Counted from the first letter of the stretch, positions 42,517-51,518 are shown. The stretch: 64,000 nucleotides of DNA from JAAYAY01 sp963674575 (GCA_963674575.2 CAXXQT010000003.1:310001-374000); one strand, 5' to 3'. The notes: generated by a model from the letters alone, not told the origin. Numbers and translations are program-made.

Positions 42517-43761
42517 ATGCCTGCCAAGTCTCAGCAAGCCCCGCCGACTTCGAATCGTGCCGCCCACGTGGCGGCCTGGATCCTGGCGTGCATGACCTTT
42601 CCGCTGATCTGGATGGGCGGCCTGGTTACGACCTACGGCGCCGGGATGGCCGTGCCCGACTGGCCGAGCACCTATGGATACAACCTGTTCCTTTATCCAC
42701 TGGGAAGTTGGATCAAGGTTTGGGACGTATTTCTCGAGCACGGTCACCGCTTGCTCGGTTCGCTGGTGGGAGTGGTCACGATCGTGCTGGTTTTGCTCCT
42801 CTGGCGACGCGATCCGCGTCGGGCCCTCTGGTGGATGGCCGGGCTCGCGCTGGTCGGTGTGTGCTTGCAGGGCGTGCTCGGCGGGTTGCGTGTGGTAGGC
42901 AGCAAGGTGGCCGAGGCCACCATTCTGGGCATGCCTGCCCCGGCCTTCCTCTGTGTTGCGGCAGCGGCCCTCGTTCTGCTCGTCCAGGCGATTCCCGCGG
43001 GGCCCATGGGGCGCCGGCAGGTGAAGTTTTGGGTTCGGGCGGTCGTGATTGCCGCGGCTGCCGGGGGGGTGACGTGGTTCGGGATCGCTGCGGTAGAGGA
43101 CCGGTTGTTTCTGGCGAGGGTCCACGGATGCACGGCTCCGGCCTTCTTCGTCCTGGCGGCGGCCATGGTGATCATGACCTCGCGCCGGTGGACGGAAGGT
43201 GCCCCCCCGGTTGAAGAGGCTGGGGGGCGACCGGTGCGGTGGTTGACGCTGCTGACCACCGGGGCCATTTACGGGCAGATCGTGCTGGGAGCCCAGCTAC
43301 GGCATCTGGCTCCCGATACGCCCCCCTGGTGGTTCACGCTTTGGGTCTGGTTGCACCTGATCGCCGCTGGCGTGATTGTCCTTCTGATCGTTTGGTTGGT
43401 AATTGGGATTCGACGCTGTTCGGCGGTGCCGCTTCTGCCGCGGCGTATCTCCCTGTTGGCGGGGCTTTTTCTCATCCAACTGGTACTTGGTTTGGCCACG
43501 TGGGTGACCAACTACGGTTGGCCCCTTTGGTTCACTCGAAACGTTCTTGCCCTAGAATACACCGTGGTGGCTGAGGGCCTCTGGCAGGCCCTGAGCACGA
43601 CGGCCCACGTGGCGGTCGGCTCCCTTTGTCTGGCGGCAGCCACAAGCACCGCCCTCTGGTCGCACCGGTTGTTGGCTCTTCCCGCCAAGCCCGTTGTTTC
43701 CACGCCAGAGGCGAAATCAGGGGCCAAGCGGGACGCAACCCGCCGGAAAACGAAACGATAG
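42517..43761 (+). CDS. ctaA: Haem A synthase
   Basis: A 414-residue membrane protein of the COX15/CtaA family that oxidises haem O to haem A. Eight helices are predicted in two four-helix halves. The first-half motif EHGHRLLG (residues 74-81) holds the conserved Glu and His; other histidines appear in VHGCTAP, VWLHLIA and TTAHVAV, matching the four-histidine plan. No cysteine pair typical of some Gram-positive CtaA is seen in the first loop. The end is Lys/Arg-rich. It directly precedes the haem O synthase gene, so both enzymes of haem A formation are present and an aa3- or caa3-type oxidase should exist elsewhere. Confidence 0.9.
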   Translation: MPAKSQQAPPTSNRAAHVAAWILACMTFPLIWMGGLVTTYGAGMAVPDWPSTYGYNLFLYPLGSWIKVWDVFLEHGHRLLGSLVGVVTIVLVLLLWRRDPRRALWWMAGLALVGVCLQGVLGGLRVVGSKVAEATILGMPAPAFLCVAAAALVLLVQAIPAGPMGRRQVKFWVRAVVIAAAAGGVTWFGIAAVEDRLFLARVHGCTAPAFFVLAAAMVIMTSRRWTEGAPPVEEAGGRPVRWLTLLTTGAIYGQIVLGAQLRHLAPDTPPWWFTLWVWLHLIAAGVIVLLIVWLVIGIRRCSAVPLLPRRISLLAGLFLIQLVLGLATWVTNYGWPLWFTRNVLALEYTVVAEGLWQALSTTAHVAVGSLCLAAATSTALWSHRLLALPAKPVVSTPEAKSGAKRDATRRKTKR

Positions 43762-43795
43762 GGCCCGCCTGACCAAGGCGGAATGCGAGCAGACC

Positions 43796-44710
43796 ATGGC
43801 GATCGATTCCACGACGGCAACCACCACGTCTCCCATGGCGGACCGGAATCTGGCGACCGTCCTTCAGGCGCTATGGCAATTGAGCCGTCCGCGAATTGTG
43901 GCCATGGTGGCGATGACGACCGTGGTCGGGGCGTTTGCCGCCGCGGCCGGGCCCCTGTCGTTGGTGACTCTTCTGAACGCCTTGCTCGGCTCGACGGCCG
44001 TCGTGGTCGGGGCCATTGCCCTGAATCAGCGGATCGAGTGCTTGAGTGACGGGCTGATGCCGCGAACCGCGCGACGTCCCCTGCCCTCCGGACGGCTCGG
44101 CGAGCGGGAAGTCACCTGGTATGCGGCGGCGATTACCACGTTCGGCCTGATCTACCTGGCGCTGGCGGTCAATGCGTCGATCACGGTGCTGGCCGCCTTG
44201 AGCTGGCTGGTCTATGTCTGGATTTACACACCGCTGAAGGTTTTCACGGCCTGGCAGACCCCGATCGGGGCGATTCCTGGGGCCATGCCGGCCCTGCTGG
44301 GGGCTGCGGCAGCCGGGGCGGCGATGAGTCCGAACGGACTGGCCCTGTTTGCCATCGTTTACTTCTGGCAGTTTCCCCATGCCATGGCGATTGCCTGGCT
44401 CTATCGCGAGCAGTTCGGCCAGGCCGGTCTGAAGGTGGCCAGTGTGACGGATCCCTCGGGGCGAACGACCACGATCATTGCCCTCGTCGGGGCCATCGTG
44501 CTCCTGCCGGTAAGCCTGCTGCCTCTGTTGGGCGAGAGCGCGGGGTGGGGCTATGTGGCGACGGCAGTGGTGTCGGGGGTCGCCTACCTGGTAGGCTCAA
44601 TCGCCTTCTTCCGAGCCCCCACCGACCGCAATGCCCGGACTCTCCTGCGGATCTCGCTCGTCTACCTGCCGGTGCTGTTTGTGGCGTTTCTGGTCGCTGT
44701 CCTGGCGTAA
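43796..44710 (+). CDS. ctaB: Protohaem IX farnesyltransferase (haem O synthase)
   Basis: A 304-residue UbiA-family membrane prenyltransferase that farnesylates haem B. The signature region reads ALNQRIECLSDGLMPRTARR; family members normally have N-x3-D-x3-D, so the first Asp is Glu here. The second conserved region is FWQFPHAMAIAWLYREQF. About nine helices. ATG 43796 follows AAGGCGG; the frame runs upstream into the ctaA end. Together with ctaA it forms the haem A pathway. Confidence 0.9.
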   Translation: MAIDSTTATTTSPMADRNLATVLQALWQLSRPRIVAMVAMTTVVGAFAAAAGPLSLVTLLNALLGSTAVVVGAIALNQRIECLSDGLMPRTARRPLPSGRLGEREVTWYAAAITTFGLIYLALAVNASITVLAALSWLVYVWIYTPLKVFTAWQTPIGAIPGAMPALLGAAAAGAAMSPNGLALFAIVYFWQFPHAMAIAWLYREQFGQAGLKVASVTDPSGRTTTIIALVGAIVLLPVSLLPLLGESAGWGYVATAVVSGVAYLVGSIAFFRAPTDRNARTLLRISLVYLPVLFVAFLVAVLA

Positions 44711-44839
44711 CGAAGCGGGTTTTTCATCGGGGGGACGTGATATACTGAGTATCATGGTGTCCACGGTTGGCTTACTTGGCAGGGTATGGGGCCGGACTCC
44801 ACCCGATTCAAGGGCTGGCAGGACACTGGAGAGGAAACC

Positions 44840-45393
44840 ATGTCCACGCGAACACCTCCAATCACGACCGTAGATCAACTTCTCGCCGCGCCTGATGATC
44901 TGGGACCGTGCGAATTGTCTCGGGGGGAACTGGTGATGATGACACCGGCGGGCTTCGAGCACGGCAATACGGAGGCCAATCTGATCGCCGCTCTGAGCAA
45001 TTGGAATCGGGTGCATCGTGCGGGCCGGATTGTGTCCGGCGACACGGGGTTCATCCTGGAACGCAATCCCGATACCGTCCGCGCCCCGGACGTGGCCTTT
45101 GTTGGCAAGGATCGTCTTCCTGATGAACTCCCAAGGGTTTCTTTCCAGGTGCGCCGGATCTTGCCGTTGAGATCCGATCACCGGATGACCGGCCCAGAAA
45201 CATTCGAGCGAAGATCGAAGATTATCTGCGTCTGGACGTGCAAGTGGTGTGGGAGGTCGACCTCGTTGCACGCAACGTGATGGTCTATCGTCCCGGACGC
45301 GAGCCGGAAGTCCACTCTGTCGACGGGAGGCTCACTGCTTCCGAGATTCTTCCGGGTCTCGAGTTGCCTGTCAGCGAGATCTTCGCCAAGTGA
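44840..45393 (+). pseudogene. Uma2-family putative endonuclease, frameshifted
   Basis: Two frames together make one Uma2 (DUF820) protein of about 184 residues. Frame one, from ATG 44840 with GAGAGGAAA upstream, gives MTPAGFEHGNTEANL and RAPDVAFVGKDRLPDELP. At 45133-45135 the coding shifts: from 45136 the other frame gives GFFPGAPDLAVEIRSPDD, KIEDYLRLDVQVVWEVD and PGREPEVHSVDG up to the stop at 45393. These are the PD-(D/E)xK-like blocks of the family. One extra A at CCCAAGGG would restore LPKGFFPG. It is either a recent pseudogene or a sequencing error. Confidence 0.8.
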
Positions 45394-45460
45394 CCGAAGC
45401 GGTGCTTCGCTCCCTGGCAGGTACTTGCGGCAGAAGGAATCCAGTGCTCCGATGGGACGT

Positions 45461-45493
45461 GTTGGCACTGGCTGACAAGCAGTCAGTGCCAAC
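45461..45493. repeat. Repeat family C, copy 2
   Basis: GTTGGCACTGGCTGA and TCAGTGCCAAC flank a small loop; a 33-bp near-perfect hairpin between the convergent Uma2 and threonine synthase genes. Confidence 0.8.
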
Positions 45494-45518
45494 CCAGATC
45501 GCAAGCTTGACGGAGCCG

Positions 45519-46808
45519 CTAGGAATAGAGCTGAATCGCCTTGACGATCTCGTCGAGGTCGTTGGGGACGACGACGGCGCGGTTGGCGAAGGCGGCTCGA
45601 CGGACGCCCCGCTTGCCGAGGACCTCGTTGAACAGGTCCTGGTCAGTGGTGTGGTAGGCGACCGTTGCGGTGGGGTCCTTGAGCTGGTGCCCGGTGAGGA
45701 TGCAGACGACCCGCTCGTTGCGACCGATGACGCCTTCTTCAACGAGTTGCTTCGTGCCGGCCACGCTGGCGGCGCTAGCCGGTTCGCAGCCGAGCCCATT
45801 GGCTCCGACCTGGGCCTTGGCGTCGAGCATTTCCTGATCGGTGACTTCGCGGACCACGCCATCGCACACGTCGAGGGCCCGAAGGCATTTCTCCAGGTTT
45901 ACCGGGCGGTTGATTTCGATGGCGCTGGCGATGGTTGAGGCGCGTCGTCCTTCGGAATCCATGTCGCGGTAGAACTTCTGCGTGAGCTTGGCGTCGGGAC
46001 GTCCGCCGTTCCACACGAGGCCTTCCTCGTCGACGAGCCGGTGGAGCGTGTTGGCGCCGGCTGCGTTGATGATGGCGAGGCGGGGGACGCGGTCGATGAG
46101 GCCGAGTTGCTTGAGTTCCAGGAAGGCTTTGCCGAAGGCGCTCGAGTTGCCGAGGTTTCCGCCGGGGACCACGATCCAGTCGGGCGTCTCCCATCGGAGG
46201 GCCTCCAGGACGCGGAGCATGATGGTCTTCTGACCTTCGAGGCGGAAGGGATTGACGCTGTTGACGAGATAGATGCCCAGTTTCTTCGAGACTTCCTTGA
46301 CCCGGGCCATGGCATCATCGAAGTCGCCGGCGATCTGGACCGTGAGGGCCCCGTAGTCGAGGGCCTGGGAGAGTTTGCCGTAGGCGATCTTGCCGGAGCC
46401 GACGAAAATGACGGCACGCATCAGTTTCGTGACGGAACAGTAGAGGGCCAGGGAGGCGCTGGTGTTTCCGGTGGAAGCGCAGGCAGCGCGGTTGGCCCCG
46501 ACGAACCGTGCGTGGGTGAAGGCCGCCGACATGCCGTTGTCTTTGAAACTGCCGGAGGGGTTCATTCCTTCGTATTGCAGGAAGAGATTTCCCGAGTCGA
46601 CGCCGACGAAGTCCGCGACGCCGTTGCTGCACTGGAGGAGCGTTTGTCCCTCGCCGACGGTGACGCAGTTTTCAACCGGGACGAACGGTAGCAGTTCATG
46701 GAATCGCCAGACTCCACTGAAACAGTGAGGATCGTGCCGCTTCGTCCACTTCGTTTCGAAGTGCTGGAGGGAGGAAGGAACCGGCAGGCGGTCCCACTCG
46801 TAGGCCAC
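45519..46808 (-). CDS. thrC: Threonine synthase
   Basis: Fold-type II PLP enzyme converting O-phosphohomoserine to threonine. The PLP lysine is in NPSGSFKDNGM, the phosphate-binding loop is VPGGNLGNSSAFGKA, and STGNTSASLA is typical. The canonical-start frame begins at GTG 46808, but this is internal: coding similarity runs on upstream to about 46919 and gives SFQRCIQPDC and ACPKCGSLLDVAYEW, the N-terminal zinc ribbon of ThrC. In that upstream frame there is no ATG, GTG or TTG before a TAA near 47020; an ATT at 46917-46919 is the best-placed candidate. So start use is abnormal or a base is wrong. Confidence 0.9.
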   Translation of the reverse strand: MAYEWDRLPVPSSLQHFETKWTKRHDPHCFSGVWRFHELLPFVPVENCVTVGEGQTLLQCSNGVADFVGVDSGNLFLQYEGMNPSGSFKDNGMSAAFTHARFVGANRAACASTGNTSASLALYCSVTKLMRAVIFVGSGKIAYGKLSQALDYGALTVQIAGDFDDAMARVKEVSKKLGIYLVNSVNPFRLEGQKTIMLRVLEALRWETPDWIVVPGGNLGNSSAFGKAFLELKQLGLIDRVPRLAIINAAGANTLHRLVDEEGLVWNGGRPDAKLTQKFYRDMDSEGRRASTIASAIEINRPVNLEKCLRALDVCDGVVREVTDQEMLDAKAQVGANGLGCEPASAASVAGTKQLVEEGVIGRNERVVCILTGHQLKDPTATVAYHTTDQDLFNEVLGKRGVRRAAFANRAVVVPNDLDEIVKAIQLYS

Positions 46809-46919
46809 GTCGAGCAGGCTGCCGCACTTGGGGCAAGCGACGAGGACCTCGTCGACCCCGAAGGTGGACGCACAGTCGGGCTGGATACAGCGTTGGAAGG
46901 AGGTTTCTGAGGGGCTAAT

Positions 46920-47300
46920 TTTCGCGTACTCGCTGGGCTGGAGGTCGGCGACGATCCGTCGGTCGCCACGCGGTGGGGCATCGCCTGGTTCCCTGTTCGA
47001 GTTGGCGATGATTGGACCTTACCGCATTGAATTTCGAGGCCTCCCATCCTAAAGAAGCCGCGGAAAACCATCAAGACGAGCGGGCAGAGGCGGTTCGGGG
47101 CCGTTTCTTGGCGAAAACTGCCGGCCCGGATGCTTTCCGGCAGGTAGATTCGTGATGGGGGCGTTCCGGACGTTGTCGTCCGGATCGGCTCGCCTGCGAA
47201 AGTTCGAGGATTCACCTAACCGTTTTTTCAGAAAGACTTTGCGCCATGCAAAATCCCTGAACCAGGGGGCACCACAATTCCCGGGGAAGGCGGCGTTTCG
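46920..47300. other. Intergenic region, nothing recognised
   Basis: Between thrC (-) and the DksA-type gene (+). Part may be 5' coding or leader of thrC if its start is farther out. No other feature apart from the promoter entered next. Confidence 0.4.
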
Positions 47301-47329
47301 TTGACAGTCGATTCTGGCGTCTTTAAAAT
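47301..47329 (+). promoter_or_regulatory. Sigma70-type promoter of the DksA-type gene
   Basis: TTGACA at 47301-47306, a 17-bp spacer and TAAAAT at 47324-47329, about 55 bp before the ribosome site GGAGGAG. Confidence 0.7.
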
Positions 47330-47393
47330 AGAGATTCTGCAAGCTCCCCTGCAGGGGGTGGCTGTGTATTGGAGTTTCCCGGAGGAGAAGCGA

Positions 47394-47768
47394 ATGAAAA
47401 AGGCGGAGATGAAGGTTTATCGGGAAAAGCTTCTGGCGTTGCGGGCGCGTCTCCGGGGCGATGTCAGCCAGATGGCGGATGCCGCGCTGAACAAGAGCCG
47501 TTCCGAGGCCAACGGGGATCTGTCGAGCATGCCGATTCACATGGCGGATATCGGCTCCGACAACTTCGAGCAGGAGTTCACGCTCAGCTTGATGGAGTCG
47601 GAAGGCGGAACGCTCGGGCAGATCGAGGCGGCTCTGGAGCGGATTGAGGATGGTGAGTACGGGTTGTGTGAGGAATGCGGCGCTCGCATTCCCAAAACGC
47701 GTTTGAACGCGTTGCCGTACGCCACGATGTGTGTCAAGTGCGCATCTCGTCTGGAAGAAGGCCTCTGA
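47394..47768 (+). CDS. DksA/TraR C4-type zinc finger protein
   Basis: A 124-residue protein. A helical N-terminal coiled coil (residues 1-35 and 60-88) is followed by a C4 zinc finger with Cys92, Cys95 (CEECG) and Cys113, Cys116 (CVKC). Proteins of this family bind the RNA polymerase secondary channel and tune transcription, often with ppGpp; the acidic tip residues of DksA would lie near AALNKSRSEANGD, but the DxxDxA motif is not evident. ATG 47394 follows GGAGGAG. The lspA gene lies about 210 bp downstream on the same strand. Confidence 0.88.
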   Translation: MKKAEMKVYREKLLALRARLRGDVSQMADAALNKSRSEANGDLSSMPIHMADIGSDNFEQEFTLSLMESEGGTLGQIEAALERIEDGEYGLCEECGARIPKTRLNALPYATMCVKCASRLEEGL

Positions 47769-47978
47769 TTCAAGACCGCGAAACGGGGTAGCAACAGTCG
47801 GCGTTCTCTCGCCAGGGGCACGTATTGCCGTGGCCATGAGACAGGGGAAAGGGTACGCTGATTCATCACTGCCCATGTGGTGGCCTCGTGTGAGGAGGCG
47901 GTCGTTTTCTGGCGAAACTCCCATGAACGTCTGCCTTCACGCCTGGTCTGACTCGTCCCATCGACGGAAGGAGCCGCG

Positions 47979-48563
47979 ATGAAGTCTGTCCCTCCCAGCC
48001 GCTATCTGGTTTTCTTCTTTCTGGCAATCTGCGGCTGCCTTCTGGATCTTGCCACCAAATCGTGGATCTTCGACCGGCTGGGTATGCCCTTGGAAAAGCC
48101 GGTGTGGTGGCTCTGGAAGGATGTTTTTGGGCTCCAGACGAGCCTCAACGAGGGCGCTCTCTTTGGCATCGGCCAGGGTCGTGTCAGTTTCTTTTCCGTG
48201 ATGTCGGTTGTGGCCGCCATCGCTATCTGCGTCTGGCTCTTCGTTGCTCGTGCTGCTCGCCAATGGCTCGTCACGGTGGCGTGCGGCCTCATCACTGCGG
48301 GGATTCTCGGCAATCTCTACGATCGGCTTGGCCTACCGGGGCTCCACTGGAACTACCCGAATCCTCCCCTTCACGAGGTTGGCGAGCCGGTATTTGCCGT
48401 GCGGGACTGGATTCTGGTGATGATTGGTTCGTGGCCTTGGCCGACCTTCAATCTGGCGGACAGCATGCTCGTTGTTGGAGCGGGGCTGATCATCATCCAC
48501 GTGATTTGGTTCGATTCGCCGCAGGGGGGGAAGGACAAGAAGTCTGCGGAATCGCCCGCTTGA
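47979..48563 (+). CDS. lspA: Signal peptidase II (lipoprotein signal peptidase)
   Basis: A 194-residue inner-membrane aspartyl protease with four helices. The catalytic pair is Asp115 (GNLYDRLG) and Asp161 (TFNLADS), with the conserved LNEGALFGIG block in the first loop. It cleaves lipoprotein signals, consistent with the several lipoproteins in this window. An insertion between the first Asp region and VRDWI (HWNYPNPPLHEVGEP) is longer than in many homologues. ATG 47979 has GGAAGGAG upstream. It follows the DksA-type gene, a common pairing. Confidence 0.92.
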   Translation: MKSVPPSRYLVFFFLAICGCLLDLATKSWIFDRLGMPLEKPVWWLWKDVFGLQTSLNEGALFGIGQGRVSFFSVMSVVAAIAICVWLFVARAARQWLVTVACGLITAGILGNLYDRLGLPGLHWNYPNPPLHEVGEPVFAVRDWILVMIGSWPWPTFNLADSMLVVGAGLIIIHVIWFDSPQGGKDKKSAESPA

Positions 48564-48681
48564 GGGATATAAAGGGCCCGCTTTCCTCTTGCCTCTGGTG
48601 TGTCCCCCCCGGCTACTCCGTGCTCAGTAGCGATTCTGCCCGAGGTTTTTTTATATCGGGCAGCAATCTCCGTGGATTTTC

Positions 48682-48709
48682 TTGACATTCCCGGCTGTCA
48701 TGGTATACT
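48682..48709 (+). promoter_or_regulatory. Promoter of the Rrf2 gene
   Basis: TTGACA at 48682-48687, a 16-bp spacer and extended -10 TGGTATACT at 48701-48709. Just upstream, CTGCCCGA (48636-48643) and TCGGGCAG (48656-48663) pair around a T-rich loop, possibly an operator or the lspA terminator. Confidence 0.7.
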
Positions 48710-48733
48710 AGGCCCCATTCAAGGGGGGCTAAA

Positions 48734-49174
48734 ATGAAAGTTTCACGAACCGTATCCTACGCGTTGCAAGCAACACTCCAACTGGCCGAGGTGGAATCGG
48801 ACCATCCAGTTCCTTGCAGCAAGCTGGCAGCCGAAGGCAAAATGCCGGAGAGATTCCTTCTTCAAATTCTCCGGAATCTCGTTGCCCACAGCGTTCTCGA
48901 ATCGACTCGAGGCGTGGATGGTGGCTACACATTGAGACAGCCGCCACACGATGTTTCGCTTCTCGACATTATTGAGGCAGTGGACGGCCCCATGGTTTCC
49001 ACATTGCCGGTTGCCGAGGGGCTCCACGCGGAGTGTCGCCGGAAGTTGGAGGACCTGTTGACGCAGGTGAATGATGAGGCACGAACGCGGCTGGCGTCGA
49101 TTCGACTGTCCGATCTGACATGTGCCGATCATGCCGAGGCCGCAGGGGTGGCTATCGATTCGACCGAAGCGTGA
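48734..49174 (+). CDS. Rrf2-family transcriptional regulator
   Basis: A 146-residue DNA-binding protein. The winged-helix domain fills residues 1-85 (SRTVSYALQATLQLAEVE, KLAAEGKMPERFLLQILRNL, GVDGGYTLRQPPHDVSLLDI), typical of Rrf2. The three clustered cysteines that hold the iron-sulfur cluster in IscR/NsrR are absent; Cys occurs only at scattered positions (PCSKL, AECRR, LTCAD). It probably senses something else or responds through a partner. ATG 48734 follows AAGGGGGG. No obvious target gene adjoins. Confidence 0.88.
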   Translation: MKVSRTVSYALQATLQLAEVESDHPVPCSKLAAEGKMPERFLLQILRNLVAHSVLESTRGVDGGYTLRQPPHDVSLLDIIEAVDGPMVSTLPVAEGLHAECRRKLEDLLTQVNDEARTRLASIRLSDLTCADHAEAAGVAIDSTEA

Positions 49175-49302
49175 AAAGCGTGGCGGTTGCTTCAATTCGC
49201 TCAAGGGTCGCTGGCAGTCCGTTGAGTAGCTCGATTGCACACCATCAGAACACCGGCTTTGGGTCAAACGGGCCCTGAATTGGCACGTTTGCTCCGCTTC
49301 AT

Positions 49303-49329
49303 GGTCCCGCTCGGCGAGCGGTGGCCTAC
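49303..49329 (+). repeat. Dispersed palindrome family A, copy 3
   Basis: GGTCCCGCTCGGCGAGCGG then TGGCCTAC, ending about 16 bp before the stop of the ABC ATPase gene on the other strand. Confidence 0.85.
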
Positions 49330-49344
49330 TTGTTCAAGGGGTCG

Positions 49345-50079
49345 TTAGAAACTGGCGCCCTCGTGGCCGTGGAGGGCGGCGAGCGCTTTCGGGAAATCCG
49401 TCGTGTCGCATTCGACGAGCCCGTCGCGGAGGATGAGTATCCGTTTGGCGTGGCGAGCGACTTCCTGTTCGTGAGTTACGACCACAAGCGTGATCCCGCC
49501 CTGTTGATTGAGTTCGCAGAGGAGTCGCATAACTTCCTCGCTGGTGCGCGAGTCCAGGTTGCCGGTCGGTTCGTCGGCCATCAGGATGGCAGGTTGGTTG
49601 ACGAGTGCCCTGGCGATGGCAACTCGCTGCTGTTGACCTCCGGAGAGTTGTCCCGGATGGTGATCCATGCGGTCGCCCAGGCCGACCAGTTCCAGCAGTT
49701 CGACGGCTCGTTGGCGTCTCAGGCGATGGGACATGTGACGTGAGTAGAGCAAGGGCAGTTCGACGTTTTCCAGCGCGCTGGTTCTGGCGAGTAGATTGAA
49801 GTTCTGGAACACGAAGCCGATCTTGCGATTACGGATGTCCGCACGCCCGTTGGGCGTCATTTGCGTGACCTCTTCTCCATCCAGTGCGTAGGTTCCATCG
49901 GTGGGGCGATCCAGGCAGCCCAAGGTGTTCATGAGGGTCGACTTGCCGGACCCGGAGGGGCCCATGACGGCGACGAACTCTCCCTGCTCAATGGAGAGCG
50001 AAACGCCGCGCAGGGCGGCCACTTCGGTCTGGTCGAGTTGGTAGATTTTGCGGACTTCCGTCAGTTCAATCAGCGACAC
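49345..50079 (-). CDS. ABC transporter ATPase, MacB/LolD-like
   Basis: A 244-residue ATP-binding subunit. Walker A is GPSGSGKST at 40-48, signature LSGGQQQR, Walker B MADEPTGNLDS and a switch His in VVVTHEQEV. The profile (EVAALRGVSLSIEQGEFVAVMG) is of the MacB/LolD/FtsE-like group that works with FtsX/MacB permeases in lipoprotein release, export or cell division. No permease gene is adjacent on either side, so the partner must be elsewhere. The C-terminus has a short acidic tail. Confidence 0.9.
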   Translation of the reverse strand: MSLIELTEVRKIYQLDQTEVAALRGVSLSIEQGEFVAVMGPSGSGKSTLMNTLGCLDRPTDGTYALDGEEVTQMTPNGRADIRNRKIGFVFQNFNLLARTSALENVELPLLYSRHMSHRLRRQRAVELLELVGLGDRMDHHPGQLSGGQQQRVAIARALVNQPAILMADEPTGNLDSRTSEEVMRLLCELNQQGGITLVVVTHEQEVARHAKRILILRDGLVECDTTDFPKALAALHGHEGASF

Positions 50080-50445
50080 AGCCGCGATCTCCTCAACATG
50101 TTGCTTTCTCTGTCCCAGATTTACGCTGACCCTATTCTAAGACGGGGGGGCCCAGGAAAACCACCTGCTGACCTGTCGGTTTGCGGCAGGTTTGCGGGCT
50201 TTGTCCGATCGTGCGGGCCGTTGCGGCTCTGTGAGGCGCGGGGGGCGGGGGCTGTTTTGGCAAGGTTTGGCATGTGCGTAAAGGGCAACTCGTTTGGCTC
50301 TCGCAACGCCTTGGGCCAATCGAAAAGCGTGGAATACGGCCAAAAAGGGGCGGGCGGCGTTTGCTTCCGCTGAAATCAGGCCGCATGATTCTGAGGCGAT
50401 TGCCTTCTCTCCACACCTTCTCCCATCCCAACAGGGAACGAATCG
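50080..50445. other. Divergent intergenic region, nothing recognised
   Basis: 366 bp between the ABC ATPase (-) and the secreted Cys/Pro-rich protein (+). No clear promoter boxes, repeat or RNA. Open frames here overlap on both strands without motifs. Confidence 0.45.
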
Positions 50446-50979
50446 ATGCGACCCATAGCCATTTTCACGTTCGCCGCCTTGATCCTCACGGTTGGCGAGT
50501 CCGTGCGGGCGGACCAACCCGTGTACCAGTCCGGGCTGAATCCGTATTCCGCGGGAGCGTGTGCGGCTCCTAATTATGGAGCGGCGGACCTTCAGCAGCC
50601 TTGCAACCATTGCCCGTCCCCTTGCTGTGACGACGTGTGGGCAGGCTACTGCCAGGAAAAGCAGCACGGATTGTGCCTGCCCTGCCTGCGGCCGTCCTGC
50701 ATTCGGCCGTTCGCATTCCGATGTGCGCCGGTTGCCGAGACATCGTGCTCGGAGTGTGAAACTCCGGTGGAGGCGAGTCCCCCGGTGACAGTTCCCGAGC
50801 CCGAGGCGGCCCCGAAGGCCGGTTCCAAGCCGAGTCCGGCCCCCAAGTTGCCGCCCGCGCCTGCTTCTCCGGAACCGCTGCCCGACATGTCGGAGACGGA
50901 AAGTCCTTCCGACACGACGAGCGTGCCCTTCCCGATGTTCAATCCGTCGGCTTGGAAGATCGGAGAGCCCATCAAGTGA
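50446..50979 (+). CDS. Secreted Cys- and Pro-rich protein of unknown function
   Basis: A 177-residue exported protein. A signal peptide (residues 1-22, ending VRA-D) precedes a Cys-rich region (about 38-105, about 14 cysteines in CNHCPSPCCDD, CLPCLRPSC, SCSECE) and a Pro/Ala/Ser/Glu-rich tail. Cys pattern suggests a disulfide-bonded or metal-binding envelope protein. The ATG has only a weak ribosome site. I know no named family; similar short Cys-rich secreted proteins are common in planctomycetes. Confidence 0.72.
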   Translation: MRPIAIFTFAALILTVGESVRADQPVYQSGLNPYSAGACAAPNYGAADLQQPCNHCPSPCCDDVWAGYCQEKQHGLCLPCLRPSCIRPFAFRCAPVAETSCSECETPVEASPPVTVPEPEAAPKAGSKPSPAPKLPPAPASPEPLPDMSETESPSDTTSVPFPMFNPSAWKIGEPIK

Positions 50980-51290
50980 TGTCATCTCCCGCAGGCAGTT
51001 CCTTTGCGGCTCGGTGACGGGCTTTTTCGGTGGCGTCCGAGAAAATCCGGAAAATCGGCTTGAGCCAGACGACAGATCCGGCCGATACCAGTCATACAGG
51101 CCTGGCCTGCCGGGAGGGCGGGACATGAAGTCCCGTTTCAGGATAAAAGATCATGGGGACGACGACGGACCGTCGACCCGTGGTCTTTTGTTTTGCGCGC
51201 AAGAAAAATCCAGCAAGACGAGGGAGTCTCGCGCGGGCATGGGCATACGCAACCTGTTCTTAGGATAGTGACTCTAACAGCGGCGACTCG

Positions 51291-51518
51291 TCACTCGCAC
51301 AGTGAGACGGTTCGTGTGCGTCCGGTCTCGTCAATCTGCACCTTGTCCTCTCGGGCCAGCCAGCCGAGCCCCTGCATCACAATATCGCGAGGCTCGCCCA
51401 CTTTCTTGACGAGTTGCGTCATGCTGACGGTGCCTTCCTCGTCCAAGAGATGCCAAATTGCGCCCGCGGTTGCGCCAATCCGTTCCTTGGGCGTCTTGGG
51501 GACGTCCGTTTCGGTCAT
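51291..51518 (-). CDS. Small winged-helix DNA-binding protein (DUF2582 type)
   Basis: A 75-residue protein. The helix-turn-helix region IGATAGAIWHLLDEEGTVSM and the recognition helix block PRDIVMQGLGWLAREDKVQI match the small winged-helix family PF10771. It probably binds DNA or RNA polymerase-associated factors; targets unknown. ATG 51518 lies 7-10 nt after GGAGAGC in the transcript. Confidence 0.75.
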   Translation of the reverse strand: MTETDVPKTPKERIGATAGAIWHLLDEEGTVSMTQLVKKVGEPRDIVMQGLGWLAREDKVQIDETGRTRTVSLCE

